Assembly (NCBI GenBank): GCA_023431185.1
Contig: JAEYXS010000049.1
Location: 4,988-68,987, forward strand
Source: Verrucomicrobiota bacterium
GTDB lineage: Bacteria > Verrucomicrobiota > Verrucomicrobiia > Limisphaerales > JAEYXS01
Length of the DNA: 64,000 bases
Reading direction: 5' to 3'
Below, piece by piece: positions 44,280 to 53,194 of this stretch (positions within the stretch are counted from its first letter, which is position 1; the number at the start of each line of letters is the position of its first letter). Made by a program: the position numbers and the translations under genes. The notes below the pieces were generated by a model, which worked only from the letters and a program-made list of their open reading frames with translations, was not told the DNA's origin and did no database searches.

Positions 44280-45215
44280 ATGTTGCCGGACGGATTGGAC
44301 ATCCGTCGTTTTTCCCCGCATGCTGGTGGCGTGACCAAACCGGCGGCACCAACGCGCTTTCTGCTTTCGCTGTTCCATACCCCTTCAGCGGAGACGTTTG
44401 CGTGTCATCACAGCGTGGTGCGCGCGGGGCATCTCATCGCGGGGCCGGAGCATCACATCGCGCGGGATCATTATCCCGGCCATGAACTTATCCTCTGCCT
44501 GCGCGGCACGGGCGAGGTGCAGGTGCAGGGCAAGGTCTGGACGGTGAACGCCGGGGATCTGGTGTGGATCGATTGCGGCCAGCCGCATGCGTACTGGGCG
44601 GTAAAGAATGATCCGTGGGAGGTCTATTGGTTGCGCTTCGACGGGCCCCAAGGCGCGCGCTGGGCGGCCAGCCTCGCGGTAAAAGTCCACCCGGTCTTCG
44701 CCCAACTGCCCATGCGCACGGTGCGGCTGGTCTTCGACCGCATCTTCCGCCGGTTGCAGAATCCCGAGGTGGCCACGGATGCGTGGTTGAACAGTGATCT
44801 CACCCAGCTCATCGCATGGCTCACGGAATCCCGGCACGCTAGCGGCCTGCTCACGGATGGTGACCACACGATGCCCGAGCGCCTGCGCAAGCCCATCGAG
44901 ACCATGCGCCTGAAATTCTTCCACCCTTGGCGCGTGCCGGAACTGGCGGCGATGGCGGGCATGAGCCCCTCGCATTTCTTCCGCGTGTTCAAGCAACATC
45001 TCGGCACCAGCCCGCACGAATGGCTGCGGCGTGAACGTATCACGCACGCCAAGCGGCGGCTCATCGAGACGGAGGAAGCCATCAAACAGGTTGCGAGCCA
45101 GTGCGGTTACAGCGACCAGTTTTTCTTCAGCCGCGATTTCAAGCAGGTGACGGGATTCACGCCCACGGAATTCCGGCGGAGCGAACGGGGGCTGCCGGCC
45201 AAGGCCAAGGTCTGA
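44280..45215 (+). CDS. AraC family transcriptional regulator
   Basis: A 311-residue regulator with an AraC-type cupin sensor domain (about 30-160; HYPGHELILCLRGTGEVQVQGKVWTVNAGDLVWIDCGQPHAYW). It ends in a tandem helix-turn-helix DNA-binding domain (about 205-300; VPELAAMAGMSPSHFFRVFKQHLGTSPHEWLRRERI and VASQCGYSDQFFFSRDFKQVTGFTPTEFRR). GTG 44331 (VTKPAAPTRF) is a plausible shorter start. It is divergent to the CocE-like gene, and the two could share a control region if the shorter start is used. Such domains usually sense sugars. Confidence 0.93.
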   Translation: MLPDGLDIRRFSPHAGGVTKPAAPTRFLLSLFHTPSAETFACHHSVVRAGHLIAGPEHHIARDHYPGHELILCLRGTGEVQVQGKVWTVNAGDLVWIDCGQPHAYWAVKNDPWEVYWLRFDGPQGARWAASLAVKVHPVFAQLPMRTVRLVFDRIFRRLQNPEVATDAWLNSDLTQLIAWLTESRHASGLLTDGDHTMPERLRKPIETMRLKFFHPWRVPELAAMAGMSPSHFFRVFKQHLGTSPHEWLRRERITHAKRRLIETEEAIKQVASQCGYSDQFFFSRDFKQVTGFTPTEFRRSERGLPAKAKV

Positions 45216-45368
45216 GGGGCAGGTTATAGGGGGGCTCGTCCGGTTCGGTGAAATTTTGTGTTGCCGGAGTGGAGTGGAGCGATTGGAAGGATAACGGATG
45301 CGCGAAAACCGCGTCATGCTGCGGGGCATGATGAAACGGAGAACAGACCTAAGCGGAGCCAAAGCGGG

Positions 45369-45397
45369 GGCGGGAGACCGGTTGAAACCGGCCCGCC
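45369..45397. repeat. GC-rich palindrome before the DUF1549 gene
   Basis: GGCGGG...CCGGTTGAAACCGG...CCCGCC forms nested pairings. It resembles in style the palindromes at 26274-26420 but differs in sequence. It lies in the 262-base gap upstream of the next gene, where no other signal is evident. Confidence 0.45.
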
Positions 45398-45477
45398 ATA
45401 ATCCTCCATGCCCACAAGGAATTTTCTCCATTCCGGCGGCGCGCGGATGCAGTAGTATCTTGGGTAATCGCCTGATT

Positions 45478-48400
45478 ATGTTTTTGTTGCCTGAAAAAAC
45501 CAAGCAGCTGGCTGCCCTGACTGCGTTGTGGCTGGCCGGTGCGTGGAGCCTGTCCGCCGCCCCCGTGGACTTCGTGCGGGATATACAACCTATCCTGAAT
45601 TCGCGTTGCTACGACTGCCACGGTTCCTTCAAACAAGAATCGGCTTTGCGCCTGGACAGCAAAGAGAATGCGTTCAAGGGTGGTTATCATGGTCCCGCCG
45701 TGGTGCCCGGGGACAGCGCCAAGAGCGTGCTGGTCCAGGTCATCACCGCCACGCACAAGGAAGTGGACCCGATGCCGAAGAAGGGTGAACGGCTGACGGC
45801 AGCGCAAGTGAAGCTCATCAAACAGTGGATTGATGAAGGCGCGGTCTGGCCGGAAGCGGCCTCGGTGAAGACGGTGGCCACCGGAAAAGATCACTGGGCC
45901 TTCAAGCCGCCCGTGAAACCGGCGCTGCCCAAGGTGAAGAACACGCGCTGGGTGGAGAATCCCATCGACCGCTTCGTGCTCGCCAAGCTGGAGCAGGAGA
46001 AGCTCAAGCCCTCGCTCGAAGCGGACAAGGTCACCTTGCTGCGCCGCCTTTCGCTGGATCTCATCGGCCTGCCGCCGACACCCGCCGAGGTGGATGACTT
46101 TCTCGCCGACCGTTCCAAGGATGCGTATGAGAAACAGGTGGAGCGCTTGCTGGCGTCACCCCATTACGGCGAGCGCTGGGCGCGCATCTGGCTGGATGGC
46201 GCGCGTTATGCGGATTCCGACGGCTTCGAGAAGGACAAGCCGCGTGATGTGTGGTTCTACCGGGATTGGGTCATCAACTCGTTCAACCGCGATCTGCCGT
46301 ACAACCAGTTCATCATCGAACAGATCGCGGGAGACTTGCTGCCGAATGCCACGCAGGATCAGAAGGTGGCCACGGGTTTTCTCCGCAATTCCATGGTGAA
46401 CGAGGAGGGTGGCGTGCATCCGGAGCAGTTCCGAATGGAGGCGATGTTCGACCGACTTGATGCCATCGGCAAAAGCGTGATGGGCCTGACGATCCAGTGC
46501 GCCCAGTGCCACGATCATAAATACGATCCCATCTCGCAGCAGGAGTATTACCAGTTGTTCGCCTTCATCAACGACAGTTCGGAGGGCAGCATGAATGTGT
46601 ATTCGCCGGAGCAGAACATGCGGCGTGCACAATTGCTCGGCGAGATCGCGAAGCTGGAGGAAGACCTGAAGCACCGCACGCCGGATTGGGAACAGAAGCT
46701 GGCCGCCTGGGAGCAGCAAATCAAGGAACGTTCACCGGACTGGCAGGTGCTCAAGCTTGCGAACTCGGGCGACAACGCGCAGCGGTATTATGATTTTCCG
46801 GATGGTTCATTGCTCGGCTCGGGTTATGCGCCCACGCGCTTCACCTCCGTGTTCACGAACACGGTGAGCGCGAAGGATATCAGCGCTTTCCGCGTGGAGC
46901 TGATGACGGACCCGAACCTGCCCGCGCAAGGGCCGGGGCGCTCGCTGGAAGGATTGCTGGCGTTGACGGAATTCCGCGTGGAGGCCGAGGACGCGGCGAA
47001 TCCGGGCAAGAAAACGAGTGTGAAGTTCGTGAAAGCGCTCGCGGATTTCGGCAACGCGGAAACGGTGCTGCCCAAGGTGCTGCAAGGGAACTACAAGACG
47101 AACGAGTATCGCGTGACAGGCCCGATCAGTTACGCGATCGACGGCGACAACAAGACGGCTTGGGGCATCGATGCCGGACCAGGCCGGCGCAACCAAGATC
47201 GCACCGCCATCTTCATCGCGCAGACGAATGTTGCCTTTCCTCAAGGCACCAAGCTCACGGTGCAGTTCGCCCAGATGCACGGCGGGCCGAACAGCGACCA
47301 GAACCAAAACCTGAACTTGGGCAAGTTCCGCGTGTCCTACGCGGGCAGCATAAAGGACGAACCGCCGACCTTGCCCCGGCATATCGCGAAAATCCTCGAG
47401 ATGCCACGCGACCAACGCACCCGCATACAGAAGGCGGACCTGTTCACCTTCTGGCGTACGCAGGTGCCGGAGTGGAGCGAGGCGAATGCACAGATCGAGG
47501 CCTTGTGGAAGCAGCATCCCGAAGGCAGCACGCAGATGGTGTTGCAACGCATGGATTCACCGCGTGAGACATTCTTCCTGAAGCGCGGAGACATGACGAA
47601 GCCGGGTGACCGGATGAGCACAGGTGTGCCGCAGGTGCTGAACCCGTTGCCCGCCAAGACTGAGGGCAACCGGCTGGATTTCGCCCGCTGGCTGGTGGAC
47701 CCAAAATCACCCACGGCCGCGCGTTCACAGGTGAATCGCGTGTGGCAGACATATTTCGGCATCGGCCTGGTGGAGACGAGCGAAGATCTCGGTGTGCAAG
47801 CGCCCGCACCGTCACATCCGGAACTGCTCGACTGGCTGGCGGTGACGTTCATGGAGAACCAGTGGAGCCTGAAGAAGCTGCACCGGCTCATCGTCACTTC
47901 GTCCACGTATCGCCAGACCTCCAACGTCTCGCCCGAGCTGTTGGCGCTGGATCCGAACAACCGCCTGCTGGCGCGGGGTGCGCGCTTCCGCGTGGATGCG
48001 GAGCTGGTGCGGGACATCGGCCTGAGCGCGAGCGGGCTGTTGAATGCGAAAGTCGGTGGCGCGAGTGTGTATCCGCCTGCGCCGGAATTTCTGTTCCTGC
48101 CGCCCGCCAGCTACGGACCGAAATTCTGGGAGGAGGAGAAGGGCGAGAACCGGTATCGCCGTGCGCTCTACACGTTCCGTTATCGCTCCGTGCCGTATCC
48201 GATGCTACAGGCTTTTGATGCGCCGAACGGGGATTTCTCTTGCGTGCGCCGGGGCCGGTCCAATACCCCGCTGCAAGCGTTGATGACCTTGAATGATCCC
48301 ATCTCCATGGAGACCGCACAGGGCCTCGCTCAGCGCGTCTTGCGTGAAGGTGGCCTGACGGACACGAGCCGCCTCGAATACGCCTTCCGCTGCTGCGTGG

Positions 48401-48612
48401 CGCGCAAGCCCTCAAAGGACGAGTTGAAAGAACTCGAAGCGCTTTTGCAGAAACAACTGACGCGCTTCAGTGCCAAGGACGCGAAGCCGCTGGAACTCGC
48501 GAGCAGTGAAGTAAGCAAACTGCCCGCAGGCGCGAACGAAGCGCAGCTCGCCGCGTGGACCGCCGTTTCCCGCGTGCTGCTGAACCTCGACGAAACGATC
48601 ACGAAGGAATAG
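45478..48612 (+). CDS. Secreted planctomycete cytochrome with DUF1549 and DUF1553 domains
   Basis: A 1044-residue protein of the PSCyt1-PSCyt2-PSD1 architecture, highly expanded in Planctomycetes and Verrucomicrobia. Start ATG 45478 gives a signal peptide ending about residue 27 (LSAAP). One haem motif, CYDCH, is at 44-48 in the planctomycete cytochrome domain. DUF1549 follows (about 145-360; NPIDRFVLAKLEQ, LLRRLSLDLIGLPPT, WLDGARYADSDGF, QCAQCHDHKYDPISQ, a second CxxCH). A central jelly-roll-like region (about 430-630) precedes DUF1553 at the end (RLDFARWLVDPKSPTAARSQVNRVWQ, NTPLQALMTLNDP). It is followed at 4 bases by its usual partner, DUF1501. The function is unproven; polysaccharide oxidation has been proposed. 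Confidence 0.92.
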   Translation: MFLLPEKTKQLAALTALWLAGAWSLSAAPVDFVRDIQPILNSRCYDCHGSFKQESALRLDSKENAFKGGYHGPAVVPGDSAKSVLVQVITATHKEVDPMPKKGERLTAAQVKLIKQWIDEGAVWPEAASVKTVATGKDHWAFKPPVKPALPKVKNTRWVENPIDRFVLAKLEQEKLKPSLEADKVTLLRRLSLDLIGLPPTPAEVDDFLADRSKDAYEKQVERLLASPHYGERWARIWLDGARYADSDGFEKDKPRDVWFYRDWVINSFNRDLPYNQFIIEQIAGDLLPNATQDQKVATGFLRNSMVNEEGGVHPEQFRMEAMFDRLDAIGKSVMGLTIQCAQCHDHKYDPISQQEYYQLFAFINDSSEGSMNVYSPEQNMRRAQLLGEIAKLEEDLKHRTPDWEQKLAAWEQQIKERSPDWQVLKLANSGDNAQRYYDFPDGSLLGSGYAPTRFTSVFTNTVSAKDISAFRVELMTDPNLPAQGPGRSLEGLLALTEFRVEAEDAANPGKKTSVKFVKALADFGNAETVLPKVLQGNYKTNEYRVTGPISYAIDGDNKTAWGIDAGPGRRNQDRTAIFIAQTNVAFPQGTKLTVQFAQMHGGPNSDQNQNLNLGKFRVSYAGSIKDEPPTLPRHIAKILEMPRDQRTRIQKADLFTFWRTQVPEWSEANAQIEALWKQHPEGSTQMVLQRMDSPRETFFLKRGDMTKPGDRMSTGVPQVLNPLPAKTEGNRLDFARWLVDPKSPTAARSQVNRVWQTYFGIGLVETSEDLGVQAPAPSHPELLDWLAVTFMENQWSLKKLHRLIVTSSTYRQTSNVSPELLALDPNNRLLARGARFRVDAELVRDIGLSASGLLNAKVGGASVYPPAPEFLFLPPASYGPKFWEEEKGENRYRRALYTFRYRSVPYPMLQAFDAPNGDFSCVRRGRSNTPLQALMTLNDPISMETAQGLAQRVLREGGLTDTSRLEYAFRCCVARKPSKDELKELEALLQKQLTRFSAKDAKPLELASSEVSKLPAGANEAQLAAWTAVSRVLLNLDETITKE

Positions 48613-48616
48613 CCGT

Positions 48617-50056
48617 ATGAACTGCCAATCCCATCTCTATCGTGGCCAGGATCCGAAGGCCGTCAGCCGCCGCTGGTTCTTGCAGCAGTGTGGCGTCGGC
48701 CTCGGCTCCATCGCGCTGAACCAGATGCTTTCATCGAGCGCCCAGGCGATGAGCAAAGCCGACGCGACGAATCCGTTGGCTGTGCGCGCGCCGCATTACG
48801 CCGCGAAAGCCAAACGCGTCATCTTCCTCTTCATGGCCGGTGCACCGAGTCACTTGGAATTGTTCGATTACAAGCCGCAACTCGCGAAGTTTGACGGCAC
48901 CTTGCCGCCTCCCGAGTTGCTGAAGGGTTATCGTTCGGCGTTCATCAATCCGCAGTCGAAGTTGTTGGGACCGAAATTTAAGTTCGCCAAGTATGGTCGC
49001 AGTGGCGCTGAGCTTTCTGAATTGTTGCCTTACACGGCTAAGATCGCGGATGAGATCGCCATCGTGAAATCCATGGTCACGGATGCGTTCAATCACGCGC
49101 CCGGCCAAATCATGATGAACACCGGTTCGCAGCAGTTCGGCCGGCCCAGCTTTGGCGCGTGGTCCTGCTATGGTTTGGGCAGCGAGACGAACGACTTGCC
49201 TGGCTTCGTGGTGTTCAGCTCGGGTGATAAAGGCCCGAGCGGTGGCAGCTCGAACTTCGGCAGCGGCTTCCTCCCGAGCGTGTATCAAGGCGTGCAGTTC
49301 CGGAACAGCGGCGAACCGGTCCTCTATCTCAGCAATCCGAAGGGCGTGGATGAATCGCTCCAGCGCGAATCGCTCGATACGTTGAACAAGCTGAACGGCA
49401 TGCGCCTGAACGTGACGGGTGATCCGGAGATCGCCACGCGTATCAACTCCTTCGAGATGGCGTATCGCATGCAGGCGAGCGCGCCCGATGTGGTGGACAT
49501 CTCAAAAGAGCCGCAGCACATCTTGGACATGTACGGCGCGGAGCCGGGCAAGGCGTCCTTCGCGAACAACTGCCTGCTCGCGCGGCGACTCATCGAGCGC
49601 GGCGTGCGGTTCGTGGAGATCTTCCACGAGGCGTGGGATCAGCACGGCAACTTGGTGAACGGGCTGAAGAAGAATTGCAAAAACACAGATCAGGCGAGCG
49701 CGGCACTCGTGATGGACCTCAAGCAACGCGGGTTGCTGGAAGATACACTTGTTATCTGGGGCGGTGAATTTGGCCGCACGCCGATGGTGCAGGGCGGCAA
49801 CGACGGTCGTGATCATCACCCGAACGCATTCACGATGTGGATGGCTGGCGGCGGCATCAAACCCGGCATCACGATCGGTGAATCCGATGAACTCGGCTTC
49901 AACGCCACGGTGGACAAGGTCCACGTGCATGACCTGCATGCGACATTGCTGCATCTCCTCGGTTTCGATCACAAGAAGCTCACCTATCGCTTCCAAGGCC
50001 GCGACTTCCGGCTGACGGATGTGCATGGGGAGATCGTGACGAAGTTGCTGGCGTAG
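48617..50056 (+). CDS. DUF1501 protein, Tat-exported sulfatase-like
   Basis: A 479-residue protein with a twin-arginine-type signal (SRRWFLQQCGVGLGSIAL, Arg18-Arg19), so exported folded. DUF1501 has an alkaline phosphatase/sulfatase-like fold but lacks the sulfatase Cys motif. Blocks typical of the family are RVIFLFMAGAPSHLELFDYKP, FKFAKYGRSGAELSELLPYTAKIADEIAIVKSM, GVRFVEIFHEAWDQHGN, LVIWGGEFGRTPMVQGGNDGRDHHPNAFTMWMAGGGIKPG and VHVHDLHATLLHLLGFDHKKLTYRFQGRDFRLTDVHGEIV. DUF1501 genes almost always follow DUF1549/DUF1553 genes, as here. Confidence 0.93.
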   Translation: MNCQSHLYRGQDPKAVSRRWFLQQCGVGLGSIALNQMLSSSAQAMSKADATNPLAVRAPHYAAKAKRVIFLFMAGAPSHLELFDYKPQLAKFDGTLPPPELLKGYRSAFINPQSKLLGPKFKFAKYGRSGAELSELLPYTAKIADEIAIVKSMVTDAFNHAPGQIMMNTGSQQFGRPSFGAWSCYGLGSETNDLPGFVVFSSGDKGPSGGSSNFGSGFLPSVYQGVQFRNSGEPVLYLSNPKGVDESLQRESLDTLNKLNGMRLNVTGDPEIATRINSFEMAYRMQASAPDVVDISKEPQHILDMYGAEPGKASFANNCLLARRLIERGVRFVEIFHEAWDQHGNLVNGLKKNCKNTDQASAALVMDLKQRGLLEDTLVIWGGEFGRTPMVQGGNDGRDHHPNAFTMWMAGGGIKPGITIGESDELGFNATVDKVHVHDLHATLLHLLGFDHKKLTYRFQGRDFRLTDVHGEIVTKLLA

Positions 50057-50112
50057 CGCAGGCTTGCTTCATTTCGGGTTTGGTCCAGAGTAGCCGTTCA
50101 AGGAACAAGCCC

Positions 50113-51261
50113 ATGCTTTTTCTCTACGCCATCGTCTGTGGCATTCTGGCTGCCGCGTTGACCTATTGCCTGAACTGGTGGGCCTTGCGCGCCTGGCGGA
50201 AAGCAGCCAACGAGCATTGGACGGAAAGAGCCCGGCTGTTGTTTCCCGCCCGACGGAATTCGTTTTGGCAATTGTTGCTGCTGGGAGCAATTGCCAGCCT
50301 GTCCACCTCCGCATTTTTTGTTGAGCCTCCACGTTTCGGCATCATCGTCCTGGTATTGACGATGGCCGGTGGTGCTTTGGGCACGTATCCTATGGTGCGG
50401 GAAATCAGGCCGGGAAACTCCTTTCGTGACTGGATCAAAGACATCATCGGTACATGGCTGTTGTTTTCCGGCGTTTCGATCGCGTTGGTGGTGTGCATCA
50501 TCTTTATGCCGCCCAAATTCGGACTCGAAGTCTGGTTATATTACTTACTCCTTGTGGGATTTATCTGCTGGTTGCATTGGGGTGGTGCGTTGCTCCCCTT
50601 GCGCTAACTCGGCATCATTGAACCGGCTCCGGAACAATTGCGTCATCTGGTCGAGCGAGTGTCTTTGCGCATGAATATCCGCGTCAGGCAGACTTGGCTT
50701 TGGCATAGCTCGATGGCGAATGCGATGGCGTTTCCGGTCACTGGCGATCTGATTTTCACCGGGCGGTTGCTGGAAACCATGCCGACGGAAGAGCAGGAAG
50801 CGGTTTGTGCTCATGAATTAGGGCATCTATCGGAAAGCCGCGGAATCGCCGCGATACGAATCTTAGGCTCGCTGGCCGCCACTCCGGTGGCGCTCCTCAC
50901 ACCCACGCTGTCAACTTACCGATTGCCGGGAATTGCAGTCCTGCTGTGCCTGATGGTTGTGTTGATCAAGCTGTCCCAGGTGGTTGCCCGAAAAATGGAA
51001 GTGCGGGCGGATACTGCCGCCACCCAACATTCTTCCGGCGTGATTTACGCTCGCGCCTTGGAACGGCTCTATGAGATCAACCAGATGCCAGCGGTGATGC
51101 CGGGCAATAATCAGGTCCACCCCCATCTGTATGACCGGATGCTGGCGGCTGGTATCACGCCAGCGTATGGGCGTCCTAAAGCCCCGGTCAAATTAACGGA
51201 AGGGTTGGTTCTCCTGCTGGTCTTGCTGGTGGTAACAGTGATGAATCTCTACCTGCCTTGA
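50113..51261 (+). pseudogene. M48 family metallopeptidase interrupted by an in-frame TAA
   Basis: Two open frames in the same reading phase are split only by TAA at 50605-50607. The N-terminal part (ATG 50113, 164 residues, Shine-Dalgarno AGGA 9 bases before) carries four or more membrane helices, as expected for a membrane M48 peptidase. The C-terminal part carries the zinc motif HELGH, the third-ligand region KMEVRAD and two more helices. Reading through the stop gives GALLPLR-x-LGIIEPAPEQLRHLVERV, which looks continuous. The second part has no good own start; TTG 50638 is the first. Without the stop the protein would be about 382 residues. It is a nonsense pseudogene, a recoding event or a sequencing error. 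Confidence 0.75.
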
Positions 51262-51409
51262 GGGGCTTGGCAATACAAGTGAATCACTCACCACAAAAAT
51301 GACCGTCAGCTTCTTCGGCCCATGCGTGCCGAGGACAGGGATGCGCGCGAAGCGGCGGTGAGGATGCGGCTGCCGGTCTGCACTGGAATTCCGCCAGATT
51401 CCGGCCATA

Positions 51410-53146
51410 GTGCCGGGCGTGAGCGACGAACTAGCGGAACTGAAGGCACGTTACGAACGACTTCGCCTGTTGTATCAGGTCAGCAATGTCATCCACTCTA
51501 CGCTCGATTCCCAAGAGGCGCTCGAGCGTATCATCCGGGAGGCCGTGCGTATCATGCGGGCATCCAGCGGTTCGGTGGTGTTGCTGAATCCGCACACCGG
51601 ATTCCTCGAGATCCAGGCGGCGAACGGGTTGCCCGCCAATGCCAAATCGCTCCGTCTCCGCGTAGGTGAAGGCATCACCGGCTGGGTGGCGCGCACCGGC
51701 AAGGCGGCGCGCGTGGGCAAAGTGGAGGAAGATCCGCGCTACGTGATGGTCCGCAAACACATCGAGTCCGAGCTGGCGGTGCCGCTGGTGGTGGAAGGCG
51801 AGATCCGCGGCGTCTTGAACGTGGACTCAGACCGGCAGGATGCCTTCAGCGCGGATGACCAGAGCTTGCTGGAAGAACTCGCGCTCCAGGCCGCCAAGGT
51901 GATCCACAACACCTGGCTCTACGAACAGCTTCGTCTCAAGGCACGCCTGTTCGAGACGCTGGCCAGCGTCGGCCAGACCATCAGTTCCACGTTGAATCTG
52001 AATGACGCGCTCACCGTCATCACGCGCGAGGCCTGCCAGTTGATGGAGACAAAGATGTGCTCGCTGCACATGCTGGATGAGACGGGCAACTGGCTGGAGC
52101 TGCGCGCCAGTTTCGGGGCAGGCAAGCTGTATGTGAACCGGCCGCCACTCAGCTTGCAGGAAAGCCTCATCGGCATCGTGGTGCGGCGCAAGAAGGCGTT
52201 GCAGATCGAGAACGTGCAGACGTCCTCCCGTTACCAGAACGTCGAGACGGCACGGCGGGAGGGGCTGGTTTCATTGCTGAGTGTGCCGTTGCTGTTCGGC
52301 CACCAGGCCATCGGCGCGCTGAATGTCTATACGGAGGAGCTGCATAATTTTTCCAACGAGGAGATTCGCATCCTCTCGGCGCTGGCGGAGCTGTCGGCCA
52401 TCGCCATCGAGAAGGCGCGGCTCTATGAGCGCATCGTGGATGTGGAGGAGCAGTTACGCCAGACGGAGAAGCTCTCGGCACTCGGTCTGCTGGCGGCGGA
52501 GGTGGCGCATGAGATCCGCAATCCGCTCACGGTTCTGAAGATGCTCTATCATTCATTGGATCTGCGTTTCGAGTCCACCGATCCCCGCGCGACGGATGTG
52601 CGCATCATGGGCGAGAAGATGGATCACATGAACAAGATCGTGGAGCAGGTCCTCGACTTCGCACGGAACACGGAACCGACCCTGACGGAAGTGAACGTGA
52701 ACCAGCTCATCGACGATCTCGGCCTGCTTACCCGGCACAAGCTGAAGAACCAGAGCATCGAGTGGGTCCGCAAGCTGGACCCGCATCTGCCAGTGGTCAT
52801 GGCCGACCCGACGCAACTGGAGCAGGCCTTCCTGAATCTTACCCTCAATGCCGTGGAAGCCATGCCCGAAGGCGGGCGGCTCACCATCGTGTCCCGCACC
52901 ATCTATCTGCCGCGCCGTTCGCCGACGCCCACGCATGTGGTCATTGATTTCAAGGACACGGGTTCCGGCATGACGAATGAGCAGCGCAAGCGGGCGTTCA
53001 CTTCCTTGCTGAACACGACGAAGGGCAAGGGCACGGGTCTGGGCCTGATGATCGTTCGGCGCGTGGCGGAGACGCATCGGGGGACGGTGCGCATCCGTTC
53101 AAGGATGGGCAAGGGAACGACGATGAGCATTATCCTGCCGCTGTAA
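51410..53146 (+). CDS. Soluble sensor histidine kinase with two GAF domains
   Basis: A 578-residue protein with an N-terminal coiled-coil start (ELAELKARYERLRLLYQVSNVI), two GAF domains (about 25-165 and 185-345), and a dimerisation/phosphoacceptor domain with the H box EVAHEIRNPL (His367). The HATPase domain follows with its N box (QAFLNLTLNAVEAMPEGG), G1 (FKDTGSGM) and G2 (KGTGLGLMI). There are no membrane helices and no receiver domain. GTG 51410 and GTG 51419 are both possible starts. No response regulator gene is nearby, so it is an orphan kinase; the GAF ligand is unknown. Confidence 0.92.
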   Translation: MPGVSDELAELKARYERLRLLYQVSNVIHSTLDSQEALERIIREAVRIMRASSGSVVLLNPHTGFLEIQAANGLPANAKSLRLRVGEGITGWVARTGKAARVGKVEEDPRYVMVRKHIESELAVPLVVEGEIRGVLNVDSDRQDAFSADDQSLLEELALQAAKVIHNTWLYEQLRLKARLFETLASVGQTISSTLNLNDALTVITREACQLMETKMCSLHMLDETGNWLELRASFGAGKLYVNRPPLSLQESLIGIVVRRKKALQIENVQTSSRYQNVETARREGLVSLLSVPLLFGHQAIGALNVYTEELHNFSNEEIRILSALAELSAIAIEKARLYERIVDVEEQLRQTEKLSALGLLAAEVAHEIRNPLTVLKMLYHSLDLRFESTDPRATDVRIMGEKMDHMNKIVEQVLDFARNTEPTLTEVNVNQLIDDLGLLTRHKLKNQSIEWVRKLDPHLPVVMADPTQLEQAFLNLTLNAVEAMPEGGRLTIVSRTIYLPRRSPTPTHVVIDFKDTGSGMTNEQRKRAFTSLLNTTKGKGTGLGLMIVRRVAETHRGTVRIRSRMGKGTTMSIILPL

Positions 53147-53194
53147 TGAGAGCTTGTTTTGGGTATGGAAGAGGCATAAAAGGAGCTGATTCCA

